Source: Candidatus Altimarinota bacterium
GTDB taxonomy: Bacteria > Patescibacteriota > Gracilibacteria > BD1-5 > UBA6164
Reading direction: 5' to 3'
Length of the DNA: 64,000 nt
NCBI GenBank assembly: GCA_943356435.1
Contig: CALREY010000002.1
Coordinates: 62,001-126,000 of the forward strand
The notes beneath the pieces are model-generated. The model was not told the DNA's origin. It was given only the letters and a program-made list of their open reading frames with translations, and made no database searches. Both the position numbers and the translations under genes were made by a program. Positions 10,350-21,725 of the stretch are shown in pieces (the stretch's first letter is position 1; every line of letters begins with the position of its first letter).

Positions 10350-10477
10350 ATAACTCTATCCTGAATCCTTTCTCTTACTTAAGAGAAAGGGGCTACAATT
10401 TAATGAGCCTCCCTCTCTTAAGTAAGAGAGGGAATTTATCCGAAGGTGTATCCTGTGGACAAGGGTGAGTTATGAAA
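10350..10477. repeat. Dispersed intergenic repeat, copy 2 (long form)
   Basis: Two nested palindromes, CTCTTACTTAAGAG and CCCTCTCTTAAGTAAGAGAGGG, followed by TTTATCCGAAGGTGTATCC and TGTGGACAAGGGTGAGTTATG. The right 70 or so bases recur almost unchanged in inverse orientation at 35988-36068. Confidence 0.85.
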
Positions 10478-10490
10478 AATATTATTCAAA

Positions 10491-10520
10491 AAAACCTAAG
10501 ATAAATTTATCTTAGGTTTT
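10491..10520 (-). terminator. trmD terminator
   Basis: AAAACCTAAGATAA/TTATCTTAGGTTTT stem that overlaps the trmD stop codon. A T-run follows on the minus strand. Confidence 0.8.
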
Positions 10521-11160
10521 CTTTTTTCCAGTTTTCTATTTGTTTATGATTCCCTGATAATAATACCGGTGGTACTTGCTGTCACATAAATATTTCTGGA
10601 CGAGTGTATACTGGATACTCTTTTTTTCTATCTAATAATTCTCAGAAACTATCTTCTTCTAGAGATTGTGTATTTCATAATACTCATGGTATATGTCTAA
10701 CAAGTCAATCTATAAATACACAAGCAGACAATTCTCAGCTAGTCAAAACATATTCTCAAATACTTATACTATAGTCTACATACAAGTCTATAATCCTCTG
10801 ATCAATTCATTCATAATGTCCACATATGATTATGAACTCTCCGTCCAATTTACTATAATATTCTTCTACTTTTTTTTGATTTAACAATTCTCAGCTAGGA
10901 GTCATATATATAACAGGTATTTTGTGTCCAACTTTGTCAAAGATGAAATCTATAGCTTTAGCTAATGGCTCAGGAGAAATAACTTGTCCATGCATACCAT
11001 AAGCTTTAGAATCAACTCTCTTGAAATTGTCATCTGAAAAATCATTCAATTTGTACAACTCACACTGAAAAAGTCACTTTTCTAATGCTCTTCACAAAAT
11101 AGAGCTAGAAAGATATGACTCAAAACTTTCAGGAAATATTGTAATAATATGAATTTTCAT
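10507..11160 (-). CDS. trmD: tRNA (guanine-N1)-methyltransferase
   Basis: 217 residues. TrmD methylates G37 of tRNAs, which prevents +1 frameshifting. The knotted SAM-binding fold is visible as CGHYEGIDQR (113-122) and SIGEYVLTSGEL (133-144), where several glycines are UGA. The C-terminal tRNA-binding part has [27 protein letters not shown]. It is about 20 residues shorter at the C-terminus than E. coli TrmD. It is not flanked by rimM, rplS or rpsP here. The region between its start and the cmk stop holds a long inverted repeat. Confidence 0.96.
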
Positions 11161-11181
11161 TTTTATTTATTTGATATTTAA

Positions 11182-11278
11182 ATAACTAAAATAAATTATA
11201 ACAAAAACTTTTACAATCTCTTACTTTTATTACACTAGTAAATGTAAAAGTTTTTTTATATAATATTATTTTAGTTAT
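11182..11278. repeat. Long imperfect inverted repeat between trmD and cmk
   Basis: The arms at 11182-11215 (ATAACTAAAATAAATTATAA and on to CTTTTACA) and 11243-11278 are near-perfect complements over about 34 to 36 bases, with a loop near 27 nt. The inner part (ACTTTTACA/TGTAAAAGT plus T-run) can serve as the cmk terminator. The outer arms are longer than a terminator needs. Confidence 0.7.
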
Positions 11279-11284
11279 GACCAA

Positions 11285-11821
11285 TTAATACATATAGTTT
11301 ACCAAGATTTTACTCATGATTATTTCTACTATTTCTTCTGGAGATATATTTGTAACATCTACTACTAAATCAAACTCTTCTTCTAAAGGTGGAAAAGTAA
11401 TACTTGGATAGATTTTTGAATATCTTTCTACTAGTTCATCTTCTCTCTTTTTTGTTTTTGATAATACTTCATCCATAGTTATTTGTTCCCTGTTTTGTAT
11501 TCTTTTATATCTTTCCCCGTTTTCACATTTCATAAATATTTTAAAAGAATCTGGTATGAAATACCGAGCTAATCTACTTTCAAATATGAAGTTATCATTA
11601 TGTACTCAGAATTCTCTGACTTTGTTGTCTAAATTTAAATCAAAATTATCATCTTCTTTAGCTATTTTATCTTCAAATTCATAGATACTCAATCATAACT
11701 CTTGCGCCCAATCTCTCATTATATTTCAGCTAGACATAAACTTATAATTCAAGTTTTGTGTTAATAATTTTCATACTGTAGATTTTCAGCTTCATGCTAA
11801 TCAAAATATCGTAATTTTCAT
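11285..11821 (-). CDS. cmk: Archaeal-type CMP kinase
   Basis: 178 residues, a small P-loop nucleoside monophosphate kinase. The P-loop reads GLAGSGKST from residue 7, and all its glycines are UGA codons. The layout fits the short archaeal-type (d)CMP kinase rather than the 220-residue bacterial one: a SSGNIMRDWA helix after the P-loop, DLNLDNKV, ESRLARYF, a RIQNRE segment, then REDELVERYSKIYP and FDLVVDVTNISPEEIVEII. It phosphorylates CMP/dCMP to the diphosphate. Adenylate-kinase-like activity cannot be excluded from sequence alone. Confidence 0.78.
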
Positions 11822-11946
11822 ATACTAATATTATTTATCAAATAAGATTTAGTAGAATATACGCAAAAAAGCCAATTAATCAATGTAAAAATTTACAAAT
11901 CAATAAATATGAATAATATCAAACTAATAAAACTAAATATTTTAAT

Positions 11947-12990
11947 ATGAAAAATTTCCTAAAGAATTATCTATCTACAATCCTATTTTTGATTTTGGCT
12001 TATGTATTTTTTTACAATAATAAATTTTATCATGGTTTTTTAATAAAAGATTTCTCTTTTAATTTCACCAATTTTAGTATAAATACTTTAACAATTTATA
12101 AATGAATAATAATAGCTTATATACTATGATTAATCCCCTTTTATTACATATTTACAGATAAATCAAAAGCGAGAATTGTATTACACTACTTATACAAAAA
12201 GATAACAAATATAAAACATAAAATGCAAAATGAAGACAAAGTGTCTATATTAGCATGGAGTGTTAAGTTATTTTTTGCACCACTTATGATAGTATGGTTC
12301 ACATGACAAGTATTTACTATGAGCAATAATATGCATCTAGGATACAATGATCTGTCTATTTTGAATTATAGTTTTTACTTATATTTTCAAAAACACTTAT
12401 TCCGGGGAGTAATGTCTATAATACTTTTTGTAGATTTAATATTTTTCACTATATGATACTTGATAGAGATACCAAGCTTGAATAACAAAATAAAAAGTGT
12501 AGAACCTACATTTCTATGATGGTTTGTAGTACTAGTATGTTACCCTCCATTTAATACACATACGACTAGTATTATTTGATGGTATTCTACAGAGTTTCCA
12601 AAGTTTGCTAATGACTATATACATATAGCATTAAATACTATGATACTTATTTCTATGTGAATTTATTCTTGGGCATCTTTGTCATTATGACTAAAAGCTA
12701 GTAATCTAACAAATAGATGAATAGTAAAAAAATGACCCTACAAATATGTTAGACACCCTGCATATTTCTCGAAAAATATTGCATGGTGGATATGATGATT
12801 TCCATTATTATTCTGAAATATAGTATCATGACAATACAAAGATTTCTTTATAGTGCTATTTTCTCTGATTGTCTGGTCATTCATATATTTCATGAGAGCA
12901 ATAACAGAAGAAAGACATTTAAGTCTAGATGAAGACTATATAAAATATAAAAAAGAAGTAAAACATAGATTTATTCCCTGAGTATTTTAA
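11947..12990 (+). CDS. Isoprenylcysteine carboxyl-methyltransferase-like membrane protein
   Basis: 347 residues with about eight membrane segments. The C-terminal third has the ICMT/PEMT-type signature RGIVKKGPYKYVRHPAYFSK and, about 80 residues later, ITEERHLSLDEDYIKYK. The RHPxY and E-E-R-H..L residues are those that bind SAM and the active-site helix in this superfamily. The remaining N-terminal 200 residues are hydrophobic and not recognised. The substrate is unknown; bacterial members often act on small lipids or isoprenoids. It is divergent from cmk and ends at a bidirectional terminator shared with the surface protein gene. Confidence 0.82.
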
Positions 12991-13003
12991 TAACTCTCAA
13001 ATA

Positions 13004-13036
13004 AAAAATTGTACAACTATAGTTGTACAATTTTTT
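13004..13036. terminator. Bidirectional terminator between convergent genes
   Basis: AAAAATTGTACAACT/AGTTGTACAATTTTT with A- and T-runs on both sides, lying between the ends of genes at 11947-12990 (+) and 13042-15780 (-). Confidence 0.85.
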
Positions 13037-13041
13037 TATTT

Positions 13042-15780
13042 TTATTTAGAAACTTTATCAGCTTGTAAATATTCACTAATAAATGTAGATATAAGTGGTG
13101 CTGGTTTTCTGAATAAACTAGAACCAAAACTTACTATTGTTCATACATCTACTTGATTGTTAGAATTTTGTTTTACATACGTTCTTTTGTTTATCAAATC
13201 ATTGATATTTCAATATAAAGAACCAGTAACATTTAATATATTTGTAGTAGTTCATCCGATTCATTCAATTTTTCAACCTTGTGAATCTTTTACTATACTT
13301 ATATATGTTCCATCAATCAATGTAACATTTCTATTTACTTGTATATTTCATCATTTTACTACGAATGCAATATTATCAGTAACATCTATATTTGAATTTA
13401 TAACTAGATTTCAATTTTCTATAATATAAGTTCTAGATCATGAAATATTATTAAATGTATTTGCTCATACCAAGAAATTTTTATTTTTTAGTATGTATAC
13501 ATTTGTAATACCATTATAGCTTTCAAAATCTGATAAATTAGAAGTATCAGCAACTGTTTCAGAACTAGTATTTGCTAATTTATTAATATTTTTAGTATAA
13601 TTTTTTCATTCTTTATCTATTTTATCTACTGATAATGCATCTTTTATTTTATTTGAATAACTAGAAATATCTCATTTTGATACTCATACTCAAACAAAGT
13701 TTTGATTTTTTGTTGCATTTAATACTCAGTTATCTGCAATTTTTGTGATATTTCATACTGTAGAAGTATTTGATACATAACTTGTACCACCTCATGTAGT
13801 AGCAACACTTGATTGTGCAACTCTTACTTTTAATGGAGCTACGAAATATGCAGTATTATACAATTTTTCTTTATGTTTAATTGTAGTTACTATTATATTA
13901 TCTCAATAATTTCAAGATGTAATAGTCTTTCATTCGAAATCTGGTGTAGAAGGAAAATATTTAGTAGATCATGCTTCTCATTTTCTCTTAATTATTCATG
14001 CTGGAATACATTGTGTAGTACCATTTAATGTTGTTCAAGAAGTTTTAACAACACATAGTTCATCGAAATACAAATCATAATCAGATTCATTTTTTATGTA
14101 TGGTCTTCATAATGAATGTGCTTCATATGGATTCATACCTGCTCAGATAATTACATTATCTTTTGGTCAGAAAAACATAGCTCAACCATTTGGAATAGTT
14201 ATTTCACATATTCAATTATCTTGACAATGTCAAGGTACAGTATTATCCTTATAAGTACAATCTCTATTACAGAAGCCCCAATCAGAAGATGAACCGAAAT
14301 CACATTCTTCATTAAATAAATGACTATTTGGTCTTTGCACCCTACCATCTCAACAATATGTTCATCCTCATCCACTTGATCATCCACCTCAACCTCCACC
14401 TCAAGATGGTGTATAACTCGCATTACACATTCATCCACTTAATCATCCACAATCCCATGAATAATTATTAGTAGTTCATGAAACTGTAGTTTTGAAATTT
14501 GTCATAGCATATCATGTTTGACATAATCATGCAGTAGATGCAGATATAGGCGAAGTTTGTACTCAGTGAGTTGGTCAATAATAACAACTACTTCAACCAC
14601 CACCTCATCCAGATGTATAACTAGCAGTACAAGTTACTCATGCAACTCAATCACATGTCCAAGTATAGTTAGTAGTATTACCATTTGGAGTAGCTACGAA
14701 ATTTCAAACTGCTAATGTTCAAGTACATAATCCAGGAGTAGCAGCTGTTACAGGAGAAGTACGTACTCATACTGTTGGTCAGTTTTGACAAGATCATCCT
14801 CCTCAACCTGATGTAGTATAACTAGCACTACAATTTCATCCTGAATAAGTATTTGTACCGGTTGTACAACTCCATGCATAATTTGTAGTTCTTCCTGATA
14901 CAGAAGATGTAAATCATGTAGCAGTTTCTCATACAGTAGAACATAGATTTGGAGTAGCAGCAGTAATAGCTGCTGATTGACTACCAGTTACTCATGCAAC
15001 ACAAGTGTGAACTGGTGGTGTATAACTAGCATTACAATTTCATCCTGAAAATACTGTTGTACCATTTGTACAGCTCCATACATAGTTTGTAGTAGTTCAT
15101 GTTGTACTAGAAGAGAAATTTGTAACTGTTTCTCAAGCAGTAGAACATAGATTTGGAGTAGTAGGTATAATAGGACTAGTTTGTGTACCTGTTACTCAAG
15201 CATTACATACAGGAGTAGTAATAGGCTGACAAGTAGCGTTACATCATCCTGATCACCATCCTGTTTTATTTGGATCAGTTGGATCACAAGTTTCTCATTG
15301 GTCTGTATCTAAAATACCATCTCAACACCAAGTAATTTCATAATAAATACACTCATTATGTGTTTTTAAATTACTCATATTCCACACACTACCATTTCTC
15401 TCATAATATTTAGCACTATATTGTATTACTAAATTATCTTTTGATCTTACAGGAGGATGATAATTAACTGGATACATAGTATCAGCTTGTAATACCCTAC
15501 CAGCATCTCCTGGTTCTAAAATATATTTTTTTCATACAAACCAGCTAGTCCATGAAAATTTTGGAAAATCACTAGATCAATTATAATCATATTGTTCAGT
15601 ATAATTTACATCTATAGAATTTATTCATTTAGCTGTTGTTCAATTATTTTGGAAATCATCATAAAAAGTGTATTGATGTCAATACCTCAACTTTCATTGA
15701 AAAGTTTGGTCACAAGAATAACCATAACTATCAGTTATGATTAATCCTGCGATGATGCATAATAATATTAATTTTCTCAT
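13042..15780 (-). CDS. Secreted surface protein with four tandem Cys repeats and polyglycine linkers
   Basis: 912 residues. Signal peptide MRKLILLCIIAGLIITDSYG. Two copies of the CGDG..D..GE.CD cysteine motif (CGDGILDTDQGETCD near nt 15290, and CGDGRVQRPNSHLFNEECD near 14350) recall DUF4215/Myxococcus-type disulfide repeats. Between them are four tandem repeats of about 65 to 70 residues (nt 15207 to 14360), each of the form C..G....Q(T)SP...A(T)P.LC....TTNY.W.C...C.ASYT. The last two end in runs of six or more glycines, encoded by alternating GGN and UGA. The C-terminal 300 residues form strand-rich repeats that may be a beta-helix. No sortase signal was seen. A probable adhesin or stalk; function inferred. 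Confidence 0.85.
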
Positions 15781-15790
15781 TTTTAATTGC

Positions 15791-15982
15791 TTAATTACTA
15801 AATCAATTTTTTACTTCTATAATTCAAGAGTCTCATGATTTTCATATTCATAACTCATCTACTTTTTCGGCTCATACTATAACTTGATTTTCTATATTGT
15901 CAACTTTAGCTTTTTTATCTCATCAAAAACATCATGTAAGTGTAAAAATAGCTACTAGTATAAGTATTAAATTAAATTTCAT
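15791..15982 (-). CDS. Small lipoprotein
   Basis: 63 residues. Signal peptide MKFNLILILVAIFTLTGCFGG with lipobox LTGC, whose Gly is UGA followed by the Cys codon TGT, so the lipoprotein call depends on the recoding. The mature part is short and acidic to neutral (DKKAKVDNIENQVIVGAEKV). It lies 10 bases upstream of the surface protein start and 17 bases after the 1080-codon gene, so it belongs to the same operon. Role unknown; possibly a membrane anchor partner for the large surface protein. Confidence 0.8.
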
Positions 15983-15999
15983 TTTTTTTATATTATATA

Positions 16000-18900
16000 C
16001 TAAGATCCAAATCCACCTCATGTAGTAGATCAACCAGTATTACCTCCTGTTGTAGTACCTCCGTTTGTACCTGTTGTACCACCATCTTCACCACCTGGAG
16101 TAGAACTTAATCAATCATCTTTTGGTTTATCAGGTGTAGTTGGTTTATTAGATTTTGTATCCATACCAAAAGCTAAACCATATCTATCAGTATCATATGA
16201 AGGTTCTAATACAGAAATTCATTCTCTTGACTCTGTATTTACTATTTCTCTACCACCTTTACTATATGGAAGTATTCTATCATCAAATCCATCTGGATCA
16301 TTGAAATAGTTAAGTACTACATCTCATGATTTGATACCATCTATTAATTCTTGTTTAATAACAGGATTAATATTATTTAATGTACTTAATGTATTTACAA
16401 ATGCTTCAATTTTTGCTTTATCTATAATAGGTACTAAAATTGGTTGATTTCAATCAGTCAAAATTTGTATATTTGATAAAAATACATCTACTCATTTTTT
16501 TGTTTCTCTATGAGTTCATACTTGTTTACTAGCAGCAGCATCAAATGATAATCCTCTATAAGTAGTTTCACCAATTGTACCTTTTTTACCTGCTTCTCTT
16601 AATTTTTCATCATAAGATTTAGATAAATCATCAGTATTAAATCCAAACATTTCATTATAACTACCTCTTCTTTTGTTTTTTAATTCAATTAATTGTTCAT
16701 AATTATTTTTGTAATTATCTATATTACCATTATTTGTATCATGTGATTTTTTCATCAATTGTACAACACTTGATAATATATATATTTTATCATTTGGAGT
16801 AACATTTCCTTTATCTGCAGCATTTAATACTTCTCTGAATGCATTAATTGTAGATTGTAATTCTTTAGAAAATTTTCATTTTCTATTAGCAAAATTTTCT
16901 AATCATGTCCATCTTTCTTCTGTTGATAATTTAGGATCCATGATAACATCAGCAAATTTATTTGTTCTAGTTCTATATGTAATAGCAGAATCCAAGTTAG
17001 CAACAGCTTGTTTCAAATCAGCATTTGAAGATTCTATTCATTCAACTGATTTAGAATAATCATCTACTTTTGTTCTAGTTTCTACTTTGTAAATATTTTC
17101 ACCAGCAGCTTCTTTTTCTTTCCACTCAGTACTATGGTATTCAGCATGTGCTCAAATAACAGGAGCTAAATAACCAAATGCACTAATTACTCAAATAGAA
17201 ATACCTGCAAAATTTAATCAATCAGCATTTTTATATAATTCTCTTTCATAATTATTTAAAGCACCTTGTTTTAAGAAACTTACTCCTGCTTCACCGTATG
17301 ATTTATATAATCCAGTTAATCTTTCATAAGCTTGTTTATTTTCTTTTGTATTTGGGATTCCTGTTTCTGAAAAATTTGCTCATTCTGAAATGAAGTCAAA
17401 TATTTCATCTAATGATTCACCCATTTTTTCTTTCATTTGAGCTATTCATTCTTTAGTATGTTCATCTAATTTAGAGAAATCTAATCCTGCTCCCCATGAA
17501 CCAGTCAAAAATACTGTTCCTCATAATGTTACTTTTACACCTGAATCAACTTTTTTAGGGAAAATATCTTTGAAATCATCCATTGTTGATTTATATACTT
17601 CTGCTGAACCTGCAACATAAGGTATGAAATTTGAAGCTCAAACATTTAATTTAAATGTGTCATCTGTATATAGATTTTTATCTATTACAAATCATAGTGT
17701 CCCATTTACTACACCAAATGCTAGTGAATCTATGAAATTGTAAGTTAATTTAGAAATATCAAATGATAAAGCTCCACCATTCATAGAACCAAATATAGCA
17801 CCTGCTCATTCGTATTTAATTAAATCAGCCAATCTTTTATCTTTTGCTTCAATAGCTTGAAATTTAGGATTTTTTTCAAATTCTTCATTTATTCTATTCA
17901 TTGTAGCAACTTTGTCTTTTACAGCATCTGGAGAAATCATCATTTCTACTGGATTTATTTTTATACCACTTAACAATACTGTAGATAATCTATTTTTGAA
18001 TTCTGTTCTTTCTTCGAAATAGTTATTAGCCATTTTTGATTTGAAATCATCATATGATTTATAACCAAGAGAAGATAATAAATTTGCAAAATCTTTTTCT
18101 GATTTAAATGCCAATAAAAATTCTTTTTCTTTAGTTACAAATTTGTTATCATTATCTAATAAACCATCAAAATCATAGTCTAATAATATTTTTATACTAT
18201 CTTTGTAATCTAAGTTACCTTGTGCAAATTTTTGTTGTGTTTCAAAAGTATCAGAAAATAATCTAAATAATGAAGCAATTTCTTCAGGACCAAATATTCA
18301 ATCTGCTTCATATCATTTACTTTCAAAAAAATCTTCTAATTTACCTGTATTAAATAAATTGTATTTCAATTCATTTGTTTCTTTATCAAAATGATTTTCT
18401 CAAGCTATTTGTTTCATTTGTCTAACAAATACTAATAAATCTGAATAAGACATATTTGAAATAACATTTTCAAAACTTTTGATACTTACATTTTCTTTAT
18501 AATCAGCTAATTCTTCTGTAGATCAAAATGTAGTCTTTATTGTTCATGAAACTTCAGATGATTTAACAGGAGTATTATCTACCACTTTTTCTTTTTTAGC
18601 TCATACTAATGCAGTTTTTAATTCGTCAAAATCTGACTCATCTCACCAACCTGCTTTTTCTGATTGTTCATCTCATTTTTCATAGTCTGATAAAGCTTGA
18701 TTTATTTCTGCTTGAGTAGGATATCTTTTAAATAACTTGATACTATCATCAGTTCCATAATCAGCAACTCTAAGTACAAAAACACCATCTTTATTATCTA
18801 TAAATACTTCATGACCTGATTCAGTTTGATATTCCATTTTTTCACCATAACCTTTTGGTAAAAATACTTCATTAGTTTGAGATTTTGCATCATTAATAAT

Positions 18901-19242
18901 TGCAGATTTTTCACCTGCAAATTCATTGATTTTATCAACTATTTCAGCAATAGTTACTCATTCGTTCAATCTGTTTTGATCTAATCACAATTTAGTAAGT
19001 ATTGATCTAATATTTGACTCATTACTAATATTTTTTGAATAATCATTACCAGAAAAATCATCTAATCTTTTATTTTTAACATTAGATACTATAATTCTAT
19101 CTTTAACATCATCTAAAGAATTTATATAATCAATAATAGCTTTTGCATTGTTTTTTAAAATATCTTCTTTTTGTTGTTCTGAAGAATTTTTAAACTGGTC
19201 TGCATTAAATGATTCAGCAAAATTACTGAACATAATCCCCAT
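16000..19242 (-). CDS. Large protein of unknown function with Gly/Thr-rich tail
   Basis: 1080 residues in one frame from MGIMFSNFAESFNADQF to a TAG stop. There is no N-terminal signal peptide. The central part (about residues 450-700) has moderately hydrophobic Gly/Ala stretches such as GAGAIFGSMNGGALSFD and FAGISIGVISAFGYLAPVIG, which could insert in a membrane or line a pore. Long charged helices flank it. The C-terminal 35 residues are almost only Gly, Thr and Ser (GGTTTGGNTGGSTTGG), several Gly being UGA. I recognise no family. It sits between the LPQTG protein and the lipoprotein of the surface cluster. It could be a secreted toxin or scaffold without classical signal; that is a guess. 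Confidence 0.8.
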
Positions 19243-19387
19243 AAATAGTCATTTTAATTGTGTAATAATATATAACATATGTTTTTAAATTAATAAATAT
19301 TTTTAATTACCATTACATAATAACATAATATGCACGATTATTACAAAAAAATCAACTTGACTATTGATATATTTTATTGTATTAAAT

Positions 19388-19420
19388 AAAAAAGCCCTGC
19401 GTTTTGCAGGACTTTTTTAT
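19388..19420 (-). terminator. Terminator of the LPQTG protein gene
   Basis: AAGTCCTGC/GCAGGGCTT stem (minus strand reading) followed by T6, just after the stop codon at 19423. Confidence 0.75.
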
Positions 19421-19422
19421 TA

Positions 19423-20112
19423 TTATGATTTAGTTTTAAATTTTAATATTCAGAAACCAGATATCATAGCAATAACTATTAACATCATGAACTCTCCAGG
19501 TCAAGTTTGTGGTAATTTCTTTGGAGCAGTTGGAATAACTACTTCTGGAGCTTTAGCATCTCCTGATTTGAAAAGTACACATTCTAAGTGAGCATTACTA
19601 CTATCCATACTTACTTCACCTCAAGCTAAAATATTGTGTGTAGTAATAGGATATATTAACATACCAATATTTTGTCATGATTTAGCTGTATTTTTTTCTA
19701 ATGTATAAGCACTAGCTAAACTTGATTTCAACCATGTAGAAGATTTTCCAGGTGCTAAGATATAACCAAAATCTTTTTCACTATATAATGCATTAAATTC
19801 ATCAGTATATTCCCAGAATTTATCAGCACTTGGTGTTTGAGTCCAAGTTACATTTGTATTATCCAAATTTACCATGTAAGGATCTTTTTGTTCTTCTTTA
19901 TATAATATTTTACTTGCATCAGTTGTATTTTTCCATAGATCAGATAACAAACCTAGATTATCACCTTGAACTTTTGAACCTCAATCAAAACATTGGTTAC
20001 AAGAATTTTCTTGAAACGCTTTGTCAGTAGAACATTGTATTTCTTCATACGCAGCAAATGAAGGAGTAGAGATTGCCAACAATGATAAAACTGCAAGTAA
20101 TTTTTTATTCAT
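19423..20112 (-). CDS. Secreted protein with C-terminal LPQTG sorting-type signal
   Basis: 229 residues. Signal peptide MNKKLLAVLSLLAISTPSFA. The mature part has three Cys near its start (CSTDKAFQENSCNQCFDGGS). The C-terminus reads KLPQTGPGEFMMLIVIAMISGFGILKF and then basic residues. That is LPxTG, hydrophobic span and positive tail, the order used by sortase substrates. The Gly of LPQTG is UGA. No sortase gene is in the window. The 19423-20112 gene follows yidC by 85 bases, with a terminator between them. It may be attached to the envelope or kept in the membrane by the C-terminal span. Confidence 0.85.
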
Positions 20113-20163
20113 AATAAATAATTATATAATTAAACTTAACATGCTTATATTGTATGAAAAGAA

Positions 20164-20193
20164 AGAGATGTGTCAAAAATATTAACACATCTC
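20164..20193 (-). terminator. yidC terminator
   Basis: GAGATGTGT...ACACATCTC stem with T-rich flank on the minus strand, 5 bases past the yidC stop. Confidence 0.8.
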
Positions 20194-20197
20194 AGCT

Positions 20198-21364
20198 TTA
20201 CTTTTGTAACATTTTATTAACAATTAATTGTTGAACTAACATAAATGTAGTTGAAATTCACCAATATATACCTACTCATGCGAATAAACTATATGTAAAA
20301 ACTCAAACCATAGCTGGCATTCAATACAACATAAATTTATTCATCATATCTGGATCAGGCATAAATTGACTATAATTATCATCTCATGACTTTTTTTCTA
20401 GTACAACTCATTTCTTGTCTAAGTTTTTATTTTTATCTGCAAGAGAAAGTTTAACTTGTAAAAATTGTACTACTGCTACTGATATAGCTAAAACTAGACC
20501 TCATATACCTCAACTAGATAATAAATCTAACCCAAAGAAATTATAATTTATTGAATCAAGTTTGAAATTTGAAAGAAATGAATAAACATAGAAATAACTA
20601 GAAGGATCTTTTATACCAAGTATTATATTATATATTACTAATAATATAGGCATTTGAATCAATAAAAAACCACAAGATCACATAGGATTAACTTTTTCTG
20701 TTTTATACAATTCCATCAATTTTTGTCACAAAACTGCTTGATTTCATTTAAATTCTGTTTGAATTGCTTTAATTTTAGGTTGAATAGCTTGCAATTTCTT
20801 TTGACTTACCATCATTTTGTGCTGAGGATATAGCAAAACTAATCTGATGATGATAGTAATAGACAATATAGCCCATCCAAATACTCAATTAAATAATGTT
20901 AATAGGAAAATCATCAAATTATATATAGGAGCATAAAATACTCATACAAATATTTTTTTGATAGTTCATTTATGTTCTATTTCAAATTGGTCATAAAACT
21001 GTTTACCATCATAATTTACACTCAAATTGTATTCTCAAGTGTTAAAAAATTTATCATACTGTGTAGAATAGTTGATATTTGTTCATGAATTTGTTCATAA
21101 AGATATATCTTTACAAAAAGTATCACTAAATTTCAAATCCGTTCAAGAATTATTAATTTTTACATTATTACATGTATTAAATGTAATTGCTTTGTCTGAA
21201 TTATTAGTAACATTTAAAATAACTGAAGCTGGTATAGTATAACTATCACTAGTAAATTCAAATAAAACAGCATTATTATTAGCTACTTTTTTATCTCAAT
21301 TAAAAATATTTACTACCAAAATAGTAAGTAAAACTATCAATAATATATCTAAAAATTTTTTCAT
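20198..21364 (-). CDS. yidC: Membrane protein insertase YidC/Oxa1
   Basis: 388 residues. An N-terminal membrane segment precedes a reduced periplasmic region of about 130 residues, shorter than in Proteobacteria but longer than Gram-positive YidC. The insertase core starts at IFVGVFYAPIYNLMIFLLTLFNG. The functional Arg lies in the first core helix (SITIIIRLVLLYP), a charged hairpin follows (QKKLQAIQPKIKAIQ), then MGSCGFLLIQMPILLVIYN and the final membrane helices. It completes the order rpmH-rnpA-yidC on the minus strand. The gene starts 3 bases after rnpA ends. Confidence 0.95.
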
Positions 21365-21367
21365 TTT

Positions 21368-21706
21368 TTATATTTTATTTAATAAAAATTTAATATCTTT
21401 TTTGAAAGAACTTATAATATTTTCATCTTTTTTATCCAATTTTGTTTGTTTTTTTACCACAAATACAAAATCATACGATTTAATCTCATGAAGTTTTTCT
21501 GAAACTAAGTCATAAAAACTTCTTCTAAAAAAATTTCTCTCTACACTAGTTTTAACAGATTTTCATCAAATTACAATAGCAAATCTATTTTTTTCTAAAT
21601 TATTTTTTTGATAATTCAAAACTATTCAATAAGAAAAAAAAGGTTTTCACCTAGTCAAAACCTTTTTTACTTCTCTTTCAGATAATCTATTTGTTTTTGG
21701 GATCAC
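21368..21706 (-). CDS. rnpA: Ribonuclease P protein component
   Basis: 112 residues. RnpA supports the RNase P RNA in 5' maturation of tRNAs. N-terminal RLSEREVKKVLTRGKPF is followed by NRFAIVIGGKSVKTSVERNFFRRSFYD. The last block is the family RNR-type motif, with the first Gly of IGGK being UGA. I chose the GTG at 21704-21706 because an in-frame TAA lies two codons upstream and no ATG exists before the conserved region. It lies 19 bases after rpmH and just before yidC. Confidence 0.92.
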
Positions 21707-21725
21707 AATTTAGATAAATAAATAA

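Noticed and set aside
14199-14438. Open frame on the minus strand inside the surface protein
   Set aside because: It is in a different frame from the 912-residue protein, which has the signal peptide, repeats and motifs. This one is compositional noise.
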